This document shows positions 26,588-36,653 of a stretch of DNA of 64,000 bases, piece by piece (position 1 is the first letter of the stretch; each line of letters begins with the position of its first letter). The translations under genes were made by a program, and so were the position numbers. The notes under the pieces were generated by a model that was given only the letters and a program-made list of their open reading frames with translations, was not told the origin of the DNA and did not search any database. The DNA comes from Rhizobium leguminosarum. GTDB taxonomy: Bacteria; Pseudomonadota; Alphaproteobacteria; Rhizobiales; Rhizobiaceae. Location: NCBI RefSeq assembly GCF_004123835.1, contig NZ_MZMU01000002.1:62001-126000 (forward strand). Direction: 5' to 3'.

Positions 26588-27472
26588 CTACCCCATGCGC
26601 TCGGATGCGTATGAGCCTGGGCTCGGCGGGAAGACGATGGTCTTGTTGCCGTTCATGAACACGCGGTTGTGAACGTGTGCGTGCACGGCGCGGGCAAGAA
26701 CCTGGCTCTCCACGTCCCGGCCGATCGAGATATAGTCCTCCGCGGACTGCGCATGCGTGATGCGCGCGACGTCCTGCTCGATGATCGGACCCTCGTCGAG
26801 ATCCTCGGTGACGTAGTGCGCCGTGGCACCGATCAGCTTCACGCCGCGCTCGAAGGCCTGTTTGTACGGGTTCGCACCCTTGAACGACGGCAGGAAGGAG
26901 TGGTGGATGTTTATGATGCGGCCCGACATCTTCTTGCACACGGCGTCCGACAGAACCTGCATGTAGCGGGCGAGCACGATCAGCTCGGCACCCGACTGCT
27001 CGACCACCTCCATCAGGCGGCCTTCGGCCTGCGGCTTATTGTCCTTCGTCACCTTGATGTGATGGAAGGGAATGTCGTGGTTTACGATGACCTTCTGGTA
27101 ATCGAAGTGGTTGGAGACGACGCCGACGATATTGATCGGTAGCGCGCCGATCTTCCAGCGGTAGAGCAGGTCGTTGAGGCAATGGCCGAAGCGCGACACC
27201 ATGAGTAGCACTTTCATGCGCTCGTCGCTGTCGTTGAAGCGGTAATTCATACCAAACGCCTTGGCGACCGGCGCGAAATCAGACTTGATTTCGTCTTCCG
27301 ACACGCCTTCCTGGGACAGGAAGGTCAGGCGCATGAAGAACAGGCTCGTTTCAAGGTCGTCGAACTGGGACGAATCGGAGATGTAACACTCCTTTTCGGC
27401 GAGGTAGCCTGTGATCGCGGCGACAATGCCGCGGGTCGATTGGCAGGATACGGTCAGGACGTGGCTTTTCAT
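26588..27472 (-). CDS. purU: Formyltetrahydrofolate deformylase
   Basis: A 294-residue PurU. The N-terminal ACT-like domain (1-85, starting [20 protein letters not shown]) precedes a formyltransferase-fold domain with the catalytic region [20 protein letters not shown] and the EDLDEGPII aspartate. It hydrolyses 10-formyl-THF to THF and formate. The gene follows etfA after about 50 bp in an operon headed by a dimethylglycine/sarcosine-type dehydrogenase. There it can recycle THF loaded with one-carbon units during N-methyl oxidation, a layout common in rhizobia. Confidence 0.92.
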   Translation of the reverse strand: MKSHVLTVSCQSTRGIVAAITGYLAEKECYISDSSQFDDLETSLFFMRLTFLSQEGVSEDEIKSDFAPVAKAFGMNYRFNDSDERMKVLLMVSRFGHCLNDLLYRWKIGALPINIVGVVSNHFDYQKVIVNHDIPFHHIKVTKDNKPQAEGRLMEVVEQSGAELIVLARYMQVLSDAVCKKMSGRIINIHHSFLPSFKGANPYKQAFERGVKLIGATAHYVTEDLDEGPIIEQDVARITHAQSAEDYISIGRDVESQVLARAVHAHVHNRVFMNGNKTIVFPPSPGSYASERMG

Positions 27473-27522
27473 CGCGCGGATCTCCGGGCATGGATTAATA
27501 GGGAGGCGAACGTGAAGCGCGT

Positions 27523-28452
27523 TCAGAGCGCCTTCTGCAACTCCGGCAGTACGTCGAACAGATCGCCGACTAGGCCGTAGTCCGCGACCTGGAAGATCGG
27601 GGCTTCCTCGTCCTTGTTGATGGCGACGATGACCTTTGAGTCCTTCATACCGGCGAGGTGCTGGATGGCGCCGGAGATGCCGACCGCGATGTAGAGCTGC
27701 GGTGCCACCACCTTGCCGGTCTGCCCGACCTGCCAGTCGTTCGGCGCGTAGCCGGCGTCGACGGCGGCACGGCTCGCGCCGACGGCGGCACCGAGCTTGT
27801 CGGCGACAGGCAGGATCACCTGCTGGAACTTCTCCGCCGAGCCGAGCGCCCGGCCGCCGGAGATGATGATCTTCGCCGAGGTCAGTTCCGGACGATCAGA
27901 CGAGGACAGCGCGTCCTTGACGAAGCTGGACAGGCCCGGATTGGCGGCGGCCGCGACGGTTTCCACCGGTGCCGAGCCGCCTTCGCCAGCCGAGGCGAAG
28001 GAGGCGGTGCGCACGGTGATGACCTTCTTGCCTTCCGATGTCTGCACCGTCTGGATGGCATTGCCGGCATAGATCGGGCGCTTGAATGTGTCGGCCGAGA
28101 CCACTTCGATGATTTCCGAGATCTGCGCGATGTCGAGCAGAGCTGCGACGCGCGGCAGGACGTTCTTGCCGACCGCGGTGGCGGCCGAGATGATCGTGTC
28201 GTAGGAACTGGCGAGCGAGACGATCAGGGCTGCGAGCGGCTCTGCGAGGTTGTTGGCAAGGTCGCCGCTGTCGGCGAGCAGAACCTTGGAGACACCGGTG
28301 AGCTTCGCCGCTGCATCGGCTGCAGCCTTTGCGCCCTTGCCGGCAACCAGCACATGGACGTCGTCGCCGATCTTGGAAGCAGCCGTCAGCGCCTTGGCGG
28401 TCTGGTCGGAGAGCGTCGCGTTGTCGTGATCCGCGAGAAGAAGAATGGTCAT
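27523..28452 (-). CDS. etfA: Electron transfer flavoprotein alpha subunit
   Basis: A 309-residue ETF alpha subunit. The C-terminal FAD domain is clear: [33 protein letters not shown] and [20 protein letters not shown]. The N-terminal domain (1-190) pairs with the beta subunit. It takes electrons from FAD dehydrogenases and hands them to ETF-ubiquinone oxidoreductase. It is encoded next to etfB and a dimethylglycine-type dehydrogenase, so this pair is probably dedicated to that enzyme. Confidence 0.93.
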   Translation of the reverse strand: MTILLLADHDNATLSDQTAKALTAASKIGDDVHVLVAGKGAKAAADAAAKLTGVSKVLLADSGDLANNLAEPLAALIVSLASSYDTIISAATAVGKNVLPRVAALLDIAQISEIIEVVSADTFKRPIYAGNAIQTVQTSEGKKVITVRTASFASAGEGGSAPVETVAAAANPGLSSFVKDALSSSDRPELTSAKIIISGGRALGSAEKFQQVILPVADKLGAAVGASRAAVDAGYAPNDWQVGQTGKVVAPQLYIAVGISGAIQHLAGMKDSKVIVAINKDEEAPIFQVADYGLVGDLFDVLPELQKAL

Positions 28453-28476
28453 CGTCGTATTTCCTTTCGCGATCTC

Positions 28477-29226
28477 TTAGAGGACGCCGGCTTCATTTTT
28501 CAGCTTGTCGACCAGTTCGGCGACAGTATTGACCTTGATGCCGGCCTTGCGGCCACCCGGCTCCTCGGTCTTCAGGACCTTGAGGCGCAGGCTGATGTCG
28601 ACGCCGAAATCGGCCGGGCTCTTCTTGTCGAGCGGCTTCTTCTTCGCCTTCATGATGTTCGGCAGCGAGGCGTAGCGCGGCTCGTTGAGGCGCAGGTCGG
28701 TGGTCACCACCGCCGGCAGCTTGATGTCGATCGTCTGCAGGCCGCCATCGACTTCGCGGGTCACGGTTGCCTTGCCATCTCCGATCTCAACCTTGGAGGC
28801 AAAGGTGCCCTGCGCCCAGCCGAGCAATGCCGACAGCATCTGGCCGGTCTGGTTCGAATCGTCATCGATCGCCTGCTTGCCGACCATGATCAGGCAGGGC
28901 TGTTCGGCGTCCGCCACGCCCTTGACGATCTTGGCAATGGCCAGCGGCTCGACCTGATCGTCGGTCTCGACTAGGACGGCGCGGTCCGCACCCATGGCAA
29001 GCGCCGTGCGCAGCGTTTCTTCCGCCTTGGCCGGGCCGACCGACACGACCACAACCTCATCCGCTTTTCCGGCTTCCTTCAGCCGCAGAGCCTCCTCGAC
29101 CGATATCTCGTCGAACGGGTTCATCGACATCTTCACATTGGCAAGCTCGACACCCGAACCATCCGGCTTGACCCGGATCTTCACGTTGTAGTCGACGACA
29201 CGTTTGACGGTGACCAAGATTTTCAT
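28477..29226 (-). CDS. etfB: Electron transfer flavoprotein beta subunit
   Basis: A 249-residue ETF beta subunit: [20 protein letters not shown] at the N-terminus, [16 protein letters not shown], and the signature [20 protein letters not shown] near residue 145. It binds AMP and forms a heterodimer with EtfA. It lies 24 bp upstream of etfA and 30 bp after the dehydrogenase. Confidence 0.93.
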   Translation of the reverse strand: MKILVTVKRVVDYNVKIRVKPDGSGVELANVKMSMNPFDEISVEEALRLKEAGKADEVVVVSVGPAKAEETLRTALAMGADRAVLVETDDQVEPLAIAKIVKGVADAEQPCLIMVGKQAIDDDSNQTGQMLSALLGWAQGTFASKVEIGDGKATVTREVDGGLQTIDIKLPAVVTTDLRLNEPRYASLPNIMKAKKKPLDKKSPADFGVDISLRLKVLKTEEPGGRKAGIKVNTVAELVDKLKNEAGVL

Positions 29227-29256
29227 CGTTCCAGTTCCCTCAGATAGCGTTGACGA

Positions 29257-31698
29257 TCACATGCGGCCGCGGAGGGCCTGCGGATCGTAGGGGGATTCTT
29301 CCAGCACACGCGCCTTGCGCATCTCGCCGAGGATCGGCACTTCCAGCTCCGTTCCCGGCGCTCCGAGCTCGGGCGGCAGGAGCGCAAAGGCGACATCATG
29401 GCCGAGCGTATAGGCGTAGCTGCCCGAGGTGATGCGGCCGACGAGCTTACCTTGGTGATAAACACCCTCATGGATCAGCGAGCTTGCGCCGTCGGTGTCG
29501 ATAGAAATCGTCACCGAACGCTGTTTGACGCCCTCTTCCTTCTGACGAACGAGCGCTTCCTTGCCGATGAAGTCGCCCTTATCGAGCCCGATGAAACGAT
29601 CGAGATTGCTTTCCCAGGCCGAAAGCTCCGGGTTCATGTCACGGTACATGGCGCGGTATGATTTTTCCAACCGCAGCGACTCCAACGCATGCAGGCCAAT
29701 CAGTTTCAGCCCATGGGCCTCGCCGGCCGCAAGCAAGGCTTCGAGCAGATGACGCTGGTAGGGAAGCGGATGGTAGAGTTCCCAACCCAGTTCACCTTCA
29801 TAATTGACGCGCAGCAGGCGAACGTCTGTGGCAAGACCGACAGCTCCGGATTTGACGCCGAACCACGGGAAAGCCTCGTTGGACAGATCGATCTCGGTCA
29901 GCTGCTGCAGCACCTCGCGCGCCTTCGGGCCGACCAGCGTGAAGCAGCCACGCTCATTGGTGACGTTGCGCAGCTGGACGCTGCCATCCTTCGGCATAAG
30001 CTTCGACAGATCGTCGAAATTCCAGCGCTCCGCCCGCGGCGTCGAAATGAGGTAGAACATGCCGTCTTCCAGACGCGAGACGACGTATTCCGCCTGCACG
30101 CCGCCATTCTTCGTCAGGTGATGGCTGAGATTGACGCGGCCGGCCTTCGGCAGACGGTTGGCAAGGATACCGTCAAGCCAGATTTCCGCGCCGGAGCCGG
30201 AGACTTCGAACTTGGTCATCGGCGTCATTTCGACCAGGCCGACGGCGTTGCGCACAGCCCGCACTTCCTCGGCGACGTAGTGGCCCTTCTGGGTCCAGCG
30301 CCAGCTGTACTGATCCTTGGCTTCCACCCCTTCCGGCGCAAACCAGTTCGGCATTTCCCAGCCATTCAAAACGCCCCAGACGGCGCCGCGCTTTGTCAGG
30401 ATATCATAGGAAGGCGCGGTCTTCTGCGGGCGGGCGGCCGGCATGTCTTGGCCCGGATAGTGCAGCTCGGCATGGGTGCCCCAGCTTTCCTTGACCTTAT
30501 GTCGCGTCCATTCCTTGTTGGCATAGTCGCCGAAGCGGCGTGGATCGAGTTCGGACGTATCGAGGCTGTTGGCACCCTCCACGATGCGCTCGGAAAGATA
30601 ATAGCCGATCGCGCCACCCCAGAGGATGCCGCCCGGCACGCCTTCGGCGATCCAGACATTTTCCAAACCCCAGGCGGGGCCGACCAGCGGCAGCTCGTCG
30701 GCCGTCATCTGGAAGGGGCCACGCACATTAGCCTTGATGCCGACGCGCCCAAGCGCCGGAACCATCTCCATGGCGGCTTCCCAATTCCAGGCCACCGCGT
30801 CGAAATCCTCTTCGACCAGATCGGCGCCGAACCACTCGGGCACGCCGTTTTCGGCGAAGAGCTTCAGGTGTTCGGTCTTCTCGTAAGGACCGAACATGAG
30901 GCCGTCACCTTCCTCGCGCAGGTAGCCTTCGAAACCTTCGTCGCGCAGGATCGGCATTTCCGGCAGGCCCTGGCGCTTGCGCTCCACGATCTCCGGCACG
31001 ACATCGGTAATCCAGTATTGGTGGAGAATGGGAATGGCGGGAATTTCGAGGCCGAGCATAGCGCCGGTCTGGCGGGCATAATTGCCGGTGGCCGAGATGA
31101 TGTGCTCGCAGATGATATCGCCGTTGTTGGTGATGATCTTCCATTCGCCGCCGGCTAGACGCTCGAAGCCCTTGACCTCGGTGTTGAGGTAGATCTTCGC
31201 GCCGCGGTCGCGTGCACCCTTGGCCATGGCCTGGGTCACGTCGGCGGGAGCGATATGGCCGTCTTCCGGATGGTAGAGAGCGGCCAGCATATCCTTGTTG
31301 TTTTCGAGCAGCGGCCAGAGCTCGCGCGCTTCCTGCGGCGTCACCAGCTCGGCGCGGATGCCCTGCACGGCGGCTACGCTCATATAACTCTTGTATTCAT
31401 CGAGACGGTCGCGCGTGTTGGCGATGCGCAGCTGGCCGCACTTGTGCCAGCCGACATGCTGGCCGGTCTCGGCTTCCAGACCCTCGTAAATCTCGATGGT
31501 CTTCGAAATCATCCGGCCGATATTGATGCTGCGGGCATAGGAGGGGATGAGGCCGGCGGCATGCCAGGTCGATCCGGCCGTCAGCTGCGTGCGCTCCAAC
31601 AGTGCCACATCGGTCCAGCCGCGCTTGGTGAGACCGTAAAGAATGGCGGCGCCGACACAACCACCGCCGATGACGACGGCGCGAGCATGAGTTTGCAT
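29257..31698 (-). CDS. FAD-dependent dimethylglycine/sarcosine-type dehydrogenase with GcvT domain
   Basis: An 813-residue, two-part enzyme. Residues 1 to about 420 form a DAO-type FAD domain with GGGCVGAAILYGL at the N-terminus and STWHAAGL, whose His is where sarcosine and dimethylglycine dehydrogenases attach FAD covalently. Residues from about 430 to the end form a GcvT/aminomethyltransferase-like, folate-binding domain. Members oxidise N-methyl groups of dimethylglycine, sarcosine or betaine derivatives, passing the one-carbon unit to THF. The next genes encode both ETF subunits and PurU, giving a complete electron and one-carbon path. A GcvA-like LysR gene is divergent. The exact methylated substrate is not certain. 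Confidence 0.9.
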   Translation of the reverse strand: MQTHARAVVIGGGCVGAAILYGLTKRGWTDVALLERTQLTAGSTWHAAGLIPSYARSINIGRMISKTIEIYEGLEAETGQHVGWHKCGQLRIANTRDRLDEYKSYMSVAAVQGIRAELVTPQEARELWPLLENNKDMLAALYHPEDGHIAPADVTQAMAKGARDRGAKIYLNTEVKGFERLAGGEWKIITNNGDIICEHIISATGNYARQTGAMLGLEIPAIPILHQYWITDVVPEIVERKRQGLPEMPILRDEGFEGYLREEGDGLMFGPYEKTEHLKLFAENGVPEWFGADLVEEDFDAVAWNWEAAMEMVPALGRVGIKANVRGPFQMTADELPLVGPAWGLENVWIAEGVPGGILWGGAIGYYLSERIVEGANSLDTSELDPRRFGDYANKEWTRHKVKESWGTHAELHYPGQDMPAARPQKTAPSYDILTKRGAVWGVLNGWEMPNWFAPEGVEAKDQYSWRWTQKGHYVAEEVRAVRNAVGLVEMTPMTKFEVSGSGAEIWLDGILANRLPKAGRVNLSHHLTKNGGVQAEYVVSRLEDGMFYLISTPRAERWNFDDLSKLMPKDGSVQLRNVTNERGCFTLVGPKAREVLQQLTEIDLSNEAFPWFGVKSGAVGLATDVRLLRVNYEGELGWELYHPLPYQRHLLEALLAAGEAHGLKLIGLHALESLRLEKSYRAMYRDMNPELSAWESNLDRFIGLDKGDFIGKEALVRQKEEGVKQRSVTISIDTDGASSLIHEGVYHQGKLVGRITSGSYAYTLGHDVAFALLPPELGAPGTELEVPILGEMRKARVLEESPYDPQALRGRM

Positions 31699-31793
31699 GA
31701 AAGAGTTCCCTCGTATTGGTTTGTCCAGACCCTACAAACGCCAAAGGCCGTTGTAATCTTGCTAAAAATTCTCGGAGGGCATAACTTCAGATT

Positions 31794-32738
31794 ATGCACC
31801 GGCTTCGCTCTCTCGTCCCCTCCGCCAACTACCTGTTCTGCTTCGAGGCAGCCGCCCGCAGGCGCAGCTTCACGGCCGCCGCGCAGGAGCTGAATGTCAG
31901 CCAGCCGGCCGTGAGCAAGACGATCCGGTTGCTGGAAGAGGCGATGGGGCTGAAACTCTTCCGGCGTGACCATACCCGGCTGGAGCTGACGGCCGAGGGT
32001 TTGCGGCTCTACAAGGAAACCCAGGCCGCCTTCGACCATCTGCACATGGTCATCTCATCGCTGCAGAACAAGCATTCCAACGATGTCGTGCGGGTTTCCT
32101 TTTCCGCCGCCTTCGTGCAGCTCTGGCTTCTGCCGCGGCTGAAGGACTTCAAGGCGAAACACCCCGACGTCTCACTGCGCATCGAGGAAAGCAGCCGTGA
32201 CGATCAGGATCTGGTGGAAGAGGATATCGACCTTTCCGCCCGTCTGGGAAACGGCAAGTGGCCAGGCATCCACGCCTGGCACTTCGTTACCGAAGAGGTG
32301 CTGCCGGTCTGCAGCCCGGATTACCTCAGGGAACATGGGCCCATCCGAGAGCCGGCCGATCTTCTGCAGCACACGCTGCTGAACTTCGAGGAGCGGCACC
32401 GTACCCGTCTCGGCTGGCGCGAATGGCTGGACCGTCATTCCGTGCCGGTTTCCCGGCTAAAACAAGATTTCGTCTTCACCGATGCCTTGGGCTCGATCGA
32501 GGCTGCCGTACAGGGGCAGGGCATCGCCCTTGGCTGGAAACATCTCGTGCAGGACCATCTGCAATCGGGCCGTCTGGTTCTTCCGTTGGGGGAAACGTAC
32601 AGGTCCGGTCAGGCGATCCATATCATCATGCCAGCCCAGCGCCCGCCGAAGCGCGGCACCGAGCTTTTCCGGGACTGGCTGATGGAGCAACAGGCCGAGG
32701 TCGCCGTCAGCGGCGATGCAACGGTCCCGAAGGCTTAA
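31794..32738 (+). CDS. GcvA-like LysR-family regulator
   Basis: A 314-residue LysR protein of the GcvA branch: SANYLFCFEAAARRRSFTAA, then QELNVSQPAVSKTIRLLEEA in the HTH, and a substrate-binding domain with LLNFEERHRTRLGWREWL. GcvA-like proteins often control glycine, betaine or amino-acid genes. It is divergent from the dehydrogenase-etf-purU operon across a 95-bp spacer, which makes that operon the likely target. Its stop overlaps the end of a truncated oxidoreductase on the other strand. Confidence 0.87.
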   Translation: MHRLRSLVPSANYLFCFEAAARRRSFTAAAQELNVSQPAVSKTIRLLEEAMGLKLFRRDHTRLELTAEGLRLYKETQAAFDHLHMVISSLQNKHSNDVVRVSFSAAFVQLWLLPRLKDFKAKHPDVSLRIEESSRDDQDLVEEDIDLSARLGNGKWPGIHAWHFVTEEVLPVCSPDYLREHGPIREPADLLQHTLLNFEERHRTRLGWREWLDRHSVPVSRLKQDFVFTDALGSIEAAVQGQGIALGWKHLVQDHLQSGRLVLPLGETYRSGQAIHIIMPAQRPPKRGTELFRDWLMEQQAEVAVSGDATVPKA

Positions 32739-33118
32739 AACCGCTCGCCAGCGAAGTGGGCGATCTGCGCACCCGCTTCGTAATAGGCTTCCTTGAACGG
32801 AAGGAAGGGCGGTTCTTTCGGGTCGGTGAGCGGCAACGGCAGGTCGGCCTCGGCAATCTCGCCAATGATAAGCCGCGCCAGGGTGCGGCCAAACACCGTG
32901 CCCGGCGCGATACCGCGGCCGTTGTAGCCTGAGAAACCAACAACATTGTCGGCGAAGCGATGGAAGCGCGGCAGCGCATTGTCCGTCATGCCGATCTTGC
33001 CGAACCACTCGCATTCGAATTCAACAGGCCCGAGCGCGGGGAAAGACGCTTCAATGCCCGCTTTGCCCAGGCGGCTGCGTTGCCGGGGCCGGTGGCGCCG
33101 TCTTTTCCCAAAGGCCAT
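32735..33118 (-). pseudogene. C-terminal fragment of a DAO-family FAD oxidoreductase
   Basis: About 110 residues match the C-terminal end of glycine/D-amino-acid oxidase-type proteins (PuuB/OrdL-like): ECEWFGKIGMTDNALPRFHR, then VVGFSGYNGRGIAPGTVFG, which is the C-terminal FAD-contact loop. The N-terminal Rossmann motif and most of the protein are missing, and the open frame begins in unrelated sequence. The fragment therefore cannot be active. Confidence 0.75.
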
Positions 33119-33161
33119 GGGAGCGGGGATCGTTCAGCATGCCGTCACTCCTTGCAGCAGC

Positions 33162-34298
33162 TTATTGTTTCTGGTTCGGCTGGCTGAAGACATAGTCCGT
33201 CACCTTCGGCAGGAAGATGTCGGAACGATACGTCCGCGGTTTCTCGCCGACAGAGCTGCCGGTGTTCAGGATGCCCGCCTGATAGTCGTCGGCAAACAGG
33301 CTGTAGGGATAGGGCGCATCGATGGCGCTGGCCGCATCGAGCGCGGCGCGCTGGTTCGCGGCCAGTTCGAAATCGAGCGAAGCGAGATTGTCGTCCAGTT
33401 GTTCCAGCCTGCTTGCACCGATGATTGCCGCGGCAATGCCTGGACGATTGACCACCCAGTTGAGCGCCACCTGCGCCAAGCTGCGACCAACGTCTGCGGC
33501 GGTTGCCTCAAGGACGGCGACGATACGGAAATTGCGTTCGCTGAACAGGCCGAGACCGGTGCCCGAAGCGTCGAGCGCGAGGCGCCCCACCTGCGCGCCG
33601 GAGCGGTACTTGCCGGACAGTAGCCCCATGGCAAGCGGGCTCCAGACGGTGATACCGAGCCCGAGCGTTTCGGCGAGCGGAACGAATTCGTGCTCGATGC
33701 TGCGCTCGACCAGCGAATAGGGAAGCTGCAGGCAGATCGGCAACGACAGCGTATGGGTTTCCGCCCAGGTCTGCGCCCGTGCGGCATACCAGCCAGGCAC
33801 GTCGGAAAGACCCGCATGCCGGATCTTTCCCGCGCGCACGAGGTCATCAAGCGTGCGCATCACCTCCTCCACCGGGGTCATCCGATCCCAAGTGTGAAGG
33901 AGATAGAGATCGATATAATCTGTCTTCAGACGCTTCAGCGAGGCGTCGACCGCGCGCATGATATTCTTGCGCCCGTTGCCGCCGGCATTCGGATTGCCGG
34001 GCGAGACATTGTTCGAGAACTTCGTGGCGATGACCATATGGTCGCGAAGCCCGGCTTCCGCGACGAAGCTGCCGACGAGGCTCTCGCTCATACCCCCGGC
34101 ATAGGAATCCGCCGTATCGATGAAATTGCCGCCGGCCTCGACATAACGATGGAAGATCGCGCGGGCGGTCGCCTCGTCACTGCCCCAGGAGCCACCGATG
34201 CCGCGGATGCCGGCGTTGCCGAAGGTCATGGTGCCGAGTGCAAGGCGGCTCACCCGCAATCCGGAGCGGCCGAGGAGGTAATAGTGATCAAGCGACAT
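33162..34298 (-). CDS. Aldo/keto reductase
   Basis: A 378-residue NADPH-dependent TIM-barrel reductase. The opening GRSGLRVSRLALGTMTFGN, the catalytic Asp and Tyr in FIDTADSYAGG, the catalytic Lys in VIATKFS and the DYIDLYLLHTWD motif are all present. The start at 34298 (MSLDHYYL) matches family N-termini better than 34313. It is the last gene of the ABC transporter-racemase cluster, 34 bp after the racemase gene. It could reduce an aldehyde intermediate of the imported compound, but the substrate is not known. Confidence 0.88.
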   Translation of the reverse strand: MSLDHYYLLGRSGLRVSRLALGTMTFGNAGIRGIGGSWGSDEATARAIFHRYVEAGGNFIDTADSYAGGMSESLVGSFVAEAGLRDHMVIATKFSNNVSPGNPNAGGNGRKNIMRAVDASLKRLKTDYIDLYLLHTWDRMTPVEEVMRTLDDLVRAGKIRHAGLSDVPGWYAARAQTWAETHTLSLPICLQLPYSLVERSIEHEFVPLAETLGLGITVWSPLAMGLLSGKYRSGAQVGRLALDASGTGLGLFSERNFRIVAVLEATAADVGRSLAQVALNWVVNRPGIAAAIIGASRLEQLDDNLASLDFELAANQRAALDAASAIDAPYPYSLFADDYQAGILNTGSSVGEKPRTYRSDIFLPKVTDYVFSQPNQKQ

Positions 34299-34332
34299 CG
34301 TCGGTTCCTGCATTCTGCCAGAAGCGCCCGGG

Positions 34333-35067
34333 CTACATGCCGCCCGTATAGGGGCGGCGCGCGGTACTCTGCTGCACGTAATTGATCATGGTGATGAAGT
34401 CGAAGACCGGCCGGCCTGTCGCCGCCTGTACCGCATGGGCATAGGGCGGCAGGTCGCTGCATTCGAGCAGGATCGACCGGACGTCCGGATTTTCCTCGAC
34501 GAGACGGCGTGCAACTTCGGTCACTTCCCACTCGATTGCAGCGGAATCCAGCGTGCCGCGCTCTTCGAGAATGGCCTCGCGGAACTCCGTCTGCCCCTCC
34601 ATGCCGGCAATGACCAGCGGCACATGGTCCGCGACATTGCAGGCGTCGAAGTGGCGCGGGGTCAGCCGCGCTGCATTTGCGGTGATGACGCCGACCCGAC
34701 CACCGCACAGCGCATGCATGAAGGGGATCTGCATCAGACTGGAAAGGAAAACCGGAACGTCGACAGCTGACGCCACCTCCTCCTGGAAATAGGCCATGAA
34801 GCCACAGGCGCCGGTGATCGCCTTCACACCACGATTCTGAAGTTCGACGGCAGCTTCGATAAATACGTCCTTCAGGGCTGGATCGCGCTGGTTGAGCAGG
34901 CGATCGATCGAGGCGCCCCGCACCTCCTGAAAGCGAACCGGATAGTCATAGGTCGTTGCGTTGCCAACATTGCCAGGCACGCAGGGATAGGCCGCATCAA
35001 GGATCAGGATGCCGATTTGCTCGCCATACCACGACTGCGTCTTGCGCGTGACCGAATAGACAGTCAT
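34333..35067 (-). CDS. Aspartate/glutamate racemase superfamily protein
   Basis: A 244-residue Asp/Glu/hydantoin racemase-fold protein. The two catalytic-type cysteines are visible in ITGACGFMAYFQ (about residue 88) and ILLECSDLPPYA (about residue 201). The superfamily includes amino-acid and hydantoin racemases and maleate isomerase; the N-terminal ILILDAAYPCVPGNVGN is not that of MurI. It lies downstream of a polar-amino-acid ABC transporter, so it may convert an imported D- or L-compound. Confidence 0.8.
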   Translation of the reverse strand: MTVYSVTRKTQSWYGEQIGILILDAAYPCVPGNVGNATTYDYPVRFQEVRGASIDRLLNQRDPALKDVFIEAAVELQNRGVKAITGACGFMAYFQEEVASAVDVPVFLSSLMQIPFMHALCGGRVGVITANAARLTPRHFDACNVADHVPLVIAGMEGQTEFREAILEERGTLDSAAIEWEVTEVARRLVEENPDVRSILLECSDLPPYAHAVQAATGRPVFDFITMINYVQQSTARRPYTGGM

Positions 35068-35097
35068 CGTTGGTGTCTCCGATAATCCAAAGGAAAT

Positions 35098-35119
35098 GCG
35101 GGGGAGTGCCCTCCCCCGC
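35098..35119 (-). terminator. Intercistronic hairpin downstream of the binding-protein gene
   Basis: GCGGGGGAG-TGCC-CTCCCCCGC is a perfect 9-bp stem with a 4-base loop, just past the binding-protein stop (35128). Such hairpins often protect the abundant binding-protein message or partly terminate transcription. No T-tract follows. Confidence 0.6.
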
Positions 35120-35127
35120 CCGTTCGC

Positions 35128-35967
35128 TTACTCGACGAGGCGCGGCGCGCCTGTCTCCGCCGCCGTGCCATCCAGGCCGTAGGACTTGAGGATGGTCATG
35201 ATCGTACCATCGGCATGCATTTCGGTGATCGCGGCGTCTAGTGCGACGCCCAGTTCCTTGGCGTTGAACGAATAAGGGAAGGCCGCCTGCGCCGCTTCCT
35301 TGCTCGCCTTCACGCGCTCGTCGGGAGCCGCGACATTGACCTTGACATCGCCAAGCGCGCCCTTCTGTTCGGCGACGACGCCGGTCGAATAGCCGTCGAC
35401 CGCAACATCGATGCGGCCGGAGTTCAAGTCCTGCTGCATGTTTACCGAGTTCGGATAGAGCTTCAGCGACCCGCCGAGCATTGCCTTGAGGTCGGCGACC
35501 CAGAGATACCCCTGTACCGTGCCGACCTGCTTGCCTTCGAGATCGGAGACGCTCTTGAAGCCTTCCTTCGAGTAAATGCCCATCTGGTCGGTGTAGAGCG
35601 GCGCGGAAAGACTCATCACCTTCGCGCGCTCGGCCGTGCGATACCAGTCGCCGGTGGTGATATCCGCCTGGCCTGAGAGCACATACTGGATGGCGGCTGC
35701 CGGATCGACGGCGATAGCCTTTACCTTCAGGCATTCGCGCTTGGCGAATTCGGTGGCAATATCGCCGTCGATACCCTTCATGTTGCCACTGTCGTCGACG
35801 AAGGAATGTGGCACGTAGGTGGTGACTGCGACCGTCAGCGTACCCGCCTCAACCGTGTTGAATTGATGCTTCGGCGTACAATCCTGCGCGGACGCGATCC
35901 CAGCCGATAGCGCGAGACCGGCGATGCCGGCGAGAAGGAACTGCGTCGTGGTCTTCATTCGGGGCAT
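35128..35967 (-). CDS. Amino-acid-type ABC transporter substrate-binding protein (family 3)
   Basis: A 279-residue periplasmic protein with a signal peptide (TTTQFLLAGIAGLALSAGIA, cleaved near ASAQD). Typical family-3 features are SFVDDSGNMKGIDGDIATEF, QYVLSGQADITTGDWYRTAE and VGTVQGYLW. The ATG at 35967 has AAGGA about eight bases upstream. It is encoded 23 bp after the second permease in an ABC operon. The ligand is unlikely to be predictable beyond polar amino acid or opine-like compounds. Confidence 0.9.
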   Translation of the reverse strand: MPRMKTTTQFLLAGIAGLALSAGIASAQDCTPKHQFNTVEAGTLTVAVTTYVPHSFVDDSGNMKGIDGDIATEFAKRECLKVKAIAVDPAAAIQYVLSGQADITTGDWYRTAERAKVMSLSAPLYTDQMGIYSKEGFKSVSDLEGKQVGTVQGYLWVADLKAMLGGSLKLYPNSVNMQQDLNSGRIDVAVDGYSTGVVAEQKGALGDVKVNVAAPDERVKASKEAAQAAFPYSFNAKELGVALDAAITEMHADGTIMTILKSYGLDGTAAETGAPRLVE

Positions 35968-35990
35968 GCGGGCATCCTTTCAGGTTGGGT

Positions 35991-36653
35991 TCAACGGTGG
36001 GCGTAAAGGCCCGCACGCTTCTCGACGTGATTGACGAGCAGGGCGGCGGGGATGGAAATGCTGGCGTAGAGCACGCCGGCCGACAGCAGTGCCGGGAAGT
36101 AGCGGAAGGTCGTGGAGCCGATCTCGTAGGCGCGGCTCACCAGCTCGGGCAGTGCAATGGTGAAGCAGAGAGAGGTGCCCTGGAAGATCAGGATCGAGAA
36201 GCCGAGCAGTGCGGGAAGGGCAACACGGAGCCCCTGCGGCAGGAGAACATAACGCAACTCATCAAGCTGGTTGAGGCCGAGCGCGACCGCCGCCTCGCGC
36301 TGGCCATGGGCGACCGATTGCAGGCTGGCGCGGATGATCTCGCTGGTATAAGCGCCGGTGTTCCAGGAGAGCGCAATCACGGCGGCCGTATAGGAACCAA
36401 GCGTCAATCCGGTCGTCGGCAGGCCGAAATAGATGAATTGCAGAAGCACCAGCGCCGGCGCGCCGCGGCCGATCTCGACCAGAAACAAGCTGAGACCTTT
36501 CACGACGCGGTTCTTCGCCAGGACACCAAGCGCCAGGAGCAGGCCGAAGGGAATGCCTATGAGAAGGCTGAGGGCCGTCACCTGAAGGCTGACCGACAGT
36601 CCGGCGAGAAGGTCCGGCAGCCAGGCGGAAATTTCGTCGTAACTCGGAAACAT
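35991..36653 (-). CDS. Amino acid ABC transporter permease
   Basis: A 220-residue HisM-type membrane subunit with about five helices. The EAA loop is represented by REAAVALGLNQLDELRYVLL, then PQGLRVALPALLG. The start at 36653 ([10 protein letters not shown]) overlaps the stop of the first permease, showing translational coupling, and excludes the upstream extension. It pairs with the gene at 36653-37297 to form a heterodimeric pore. Confidence 0.9.
   Translation of the reverse strand: MFPSYDEISAWLPDLLAGLSVSLQVTALSLLIGIPFGLLLALGVLAKNRVVKGLSLFLVEIGRGAPALVLLQFIYFGLPTTGLTLGSYTAAVIALSWNTGAYTSEIIRASLQSVAHGQREAAVALGLNQLDELRYVLLPQGLRVALPALLGFSILIFQGTSLCFTIALPELVSRAYEIGSTTFRYFPALLSAGVLYASISIPAALLVNHVEKRAGLYAHR

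Noticed and set aside
26193..26672. 159-codon plus-strand frame before purU
   Set aside because: It overlaps the purU end, a minus-strand terminator and the hxlR remnant; no product is recognisable.
27658..28974. 438-codon plus-strand frame over etfA/etfB
   Set aside because: Antisense shadow in GC-rich DNA; etfA and etfB are certain.
29689..31158. 489-codon plus-strand frame
   Set aside because: Antisense to the dimethylglycine-type dehydrogenase, with no family features of its own.
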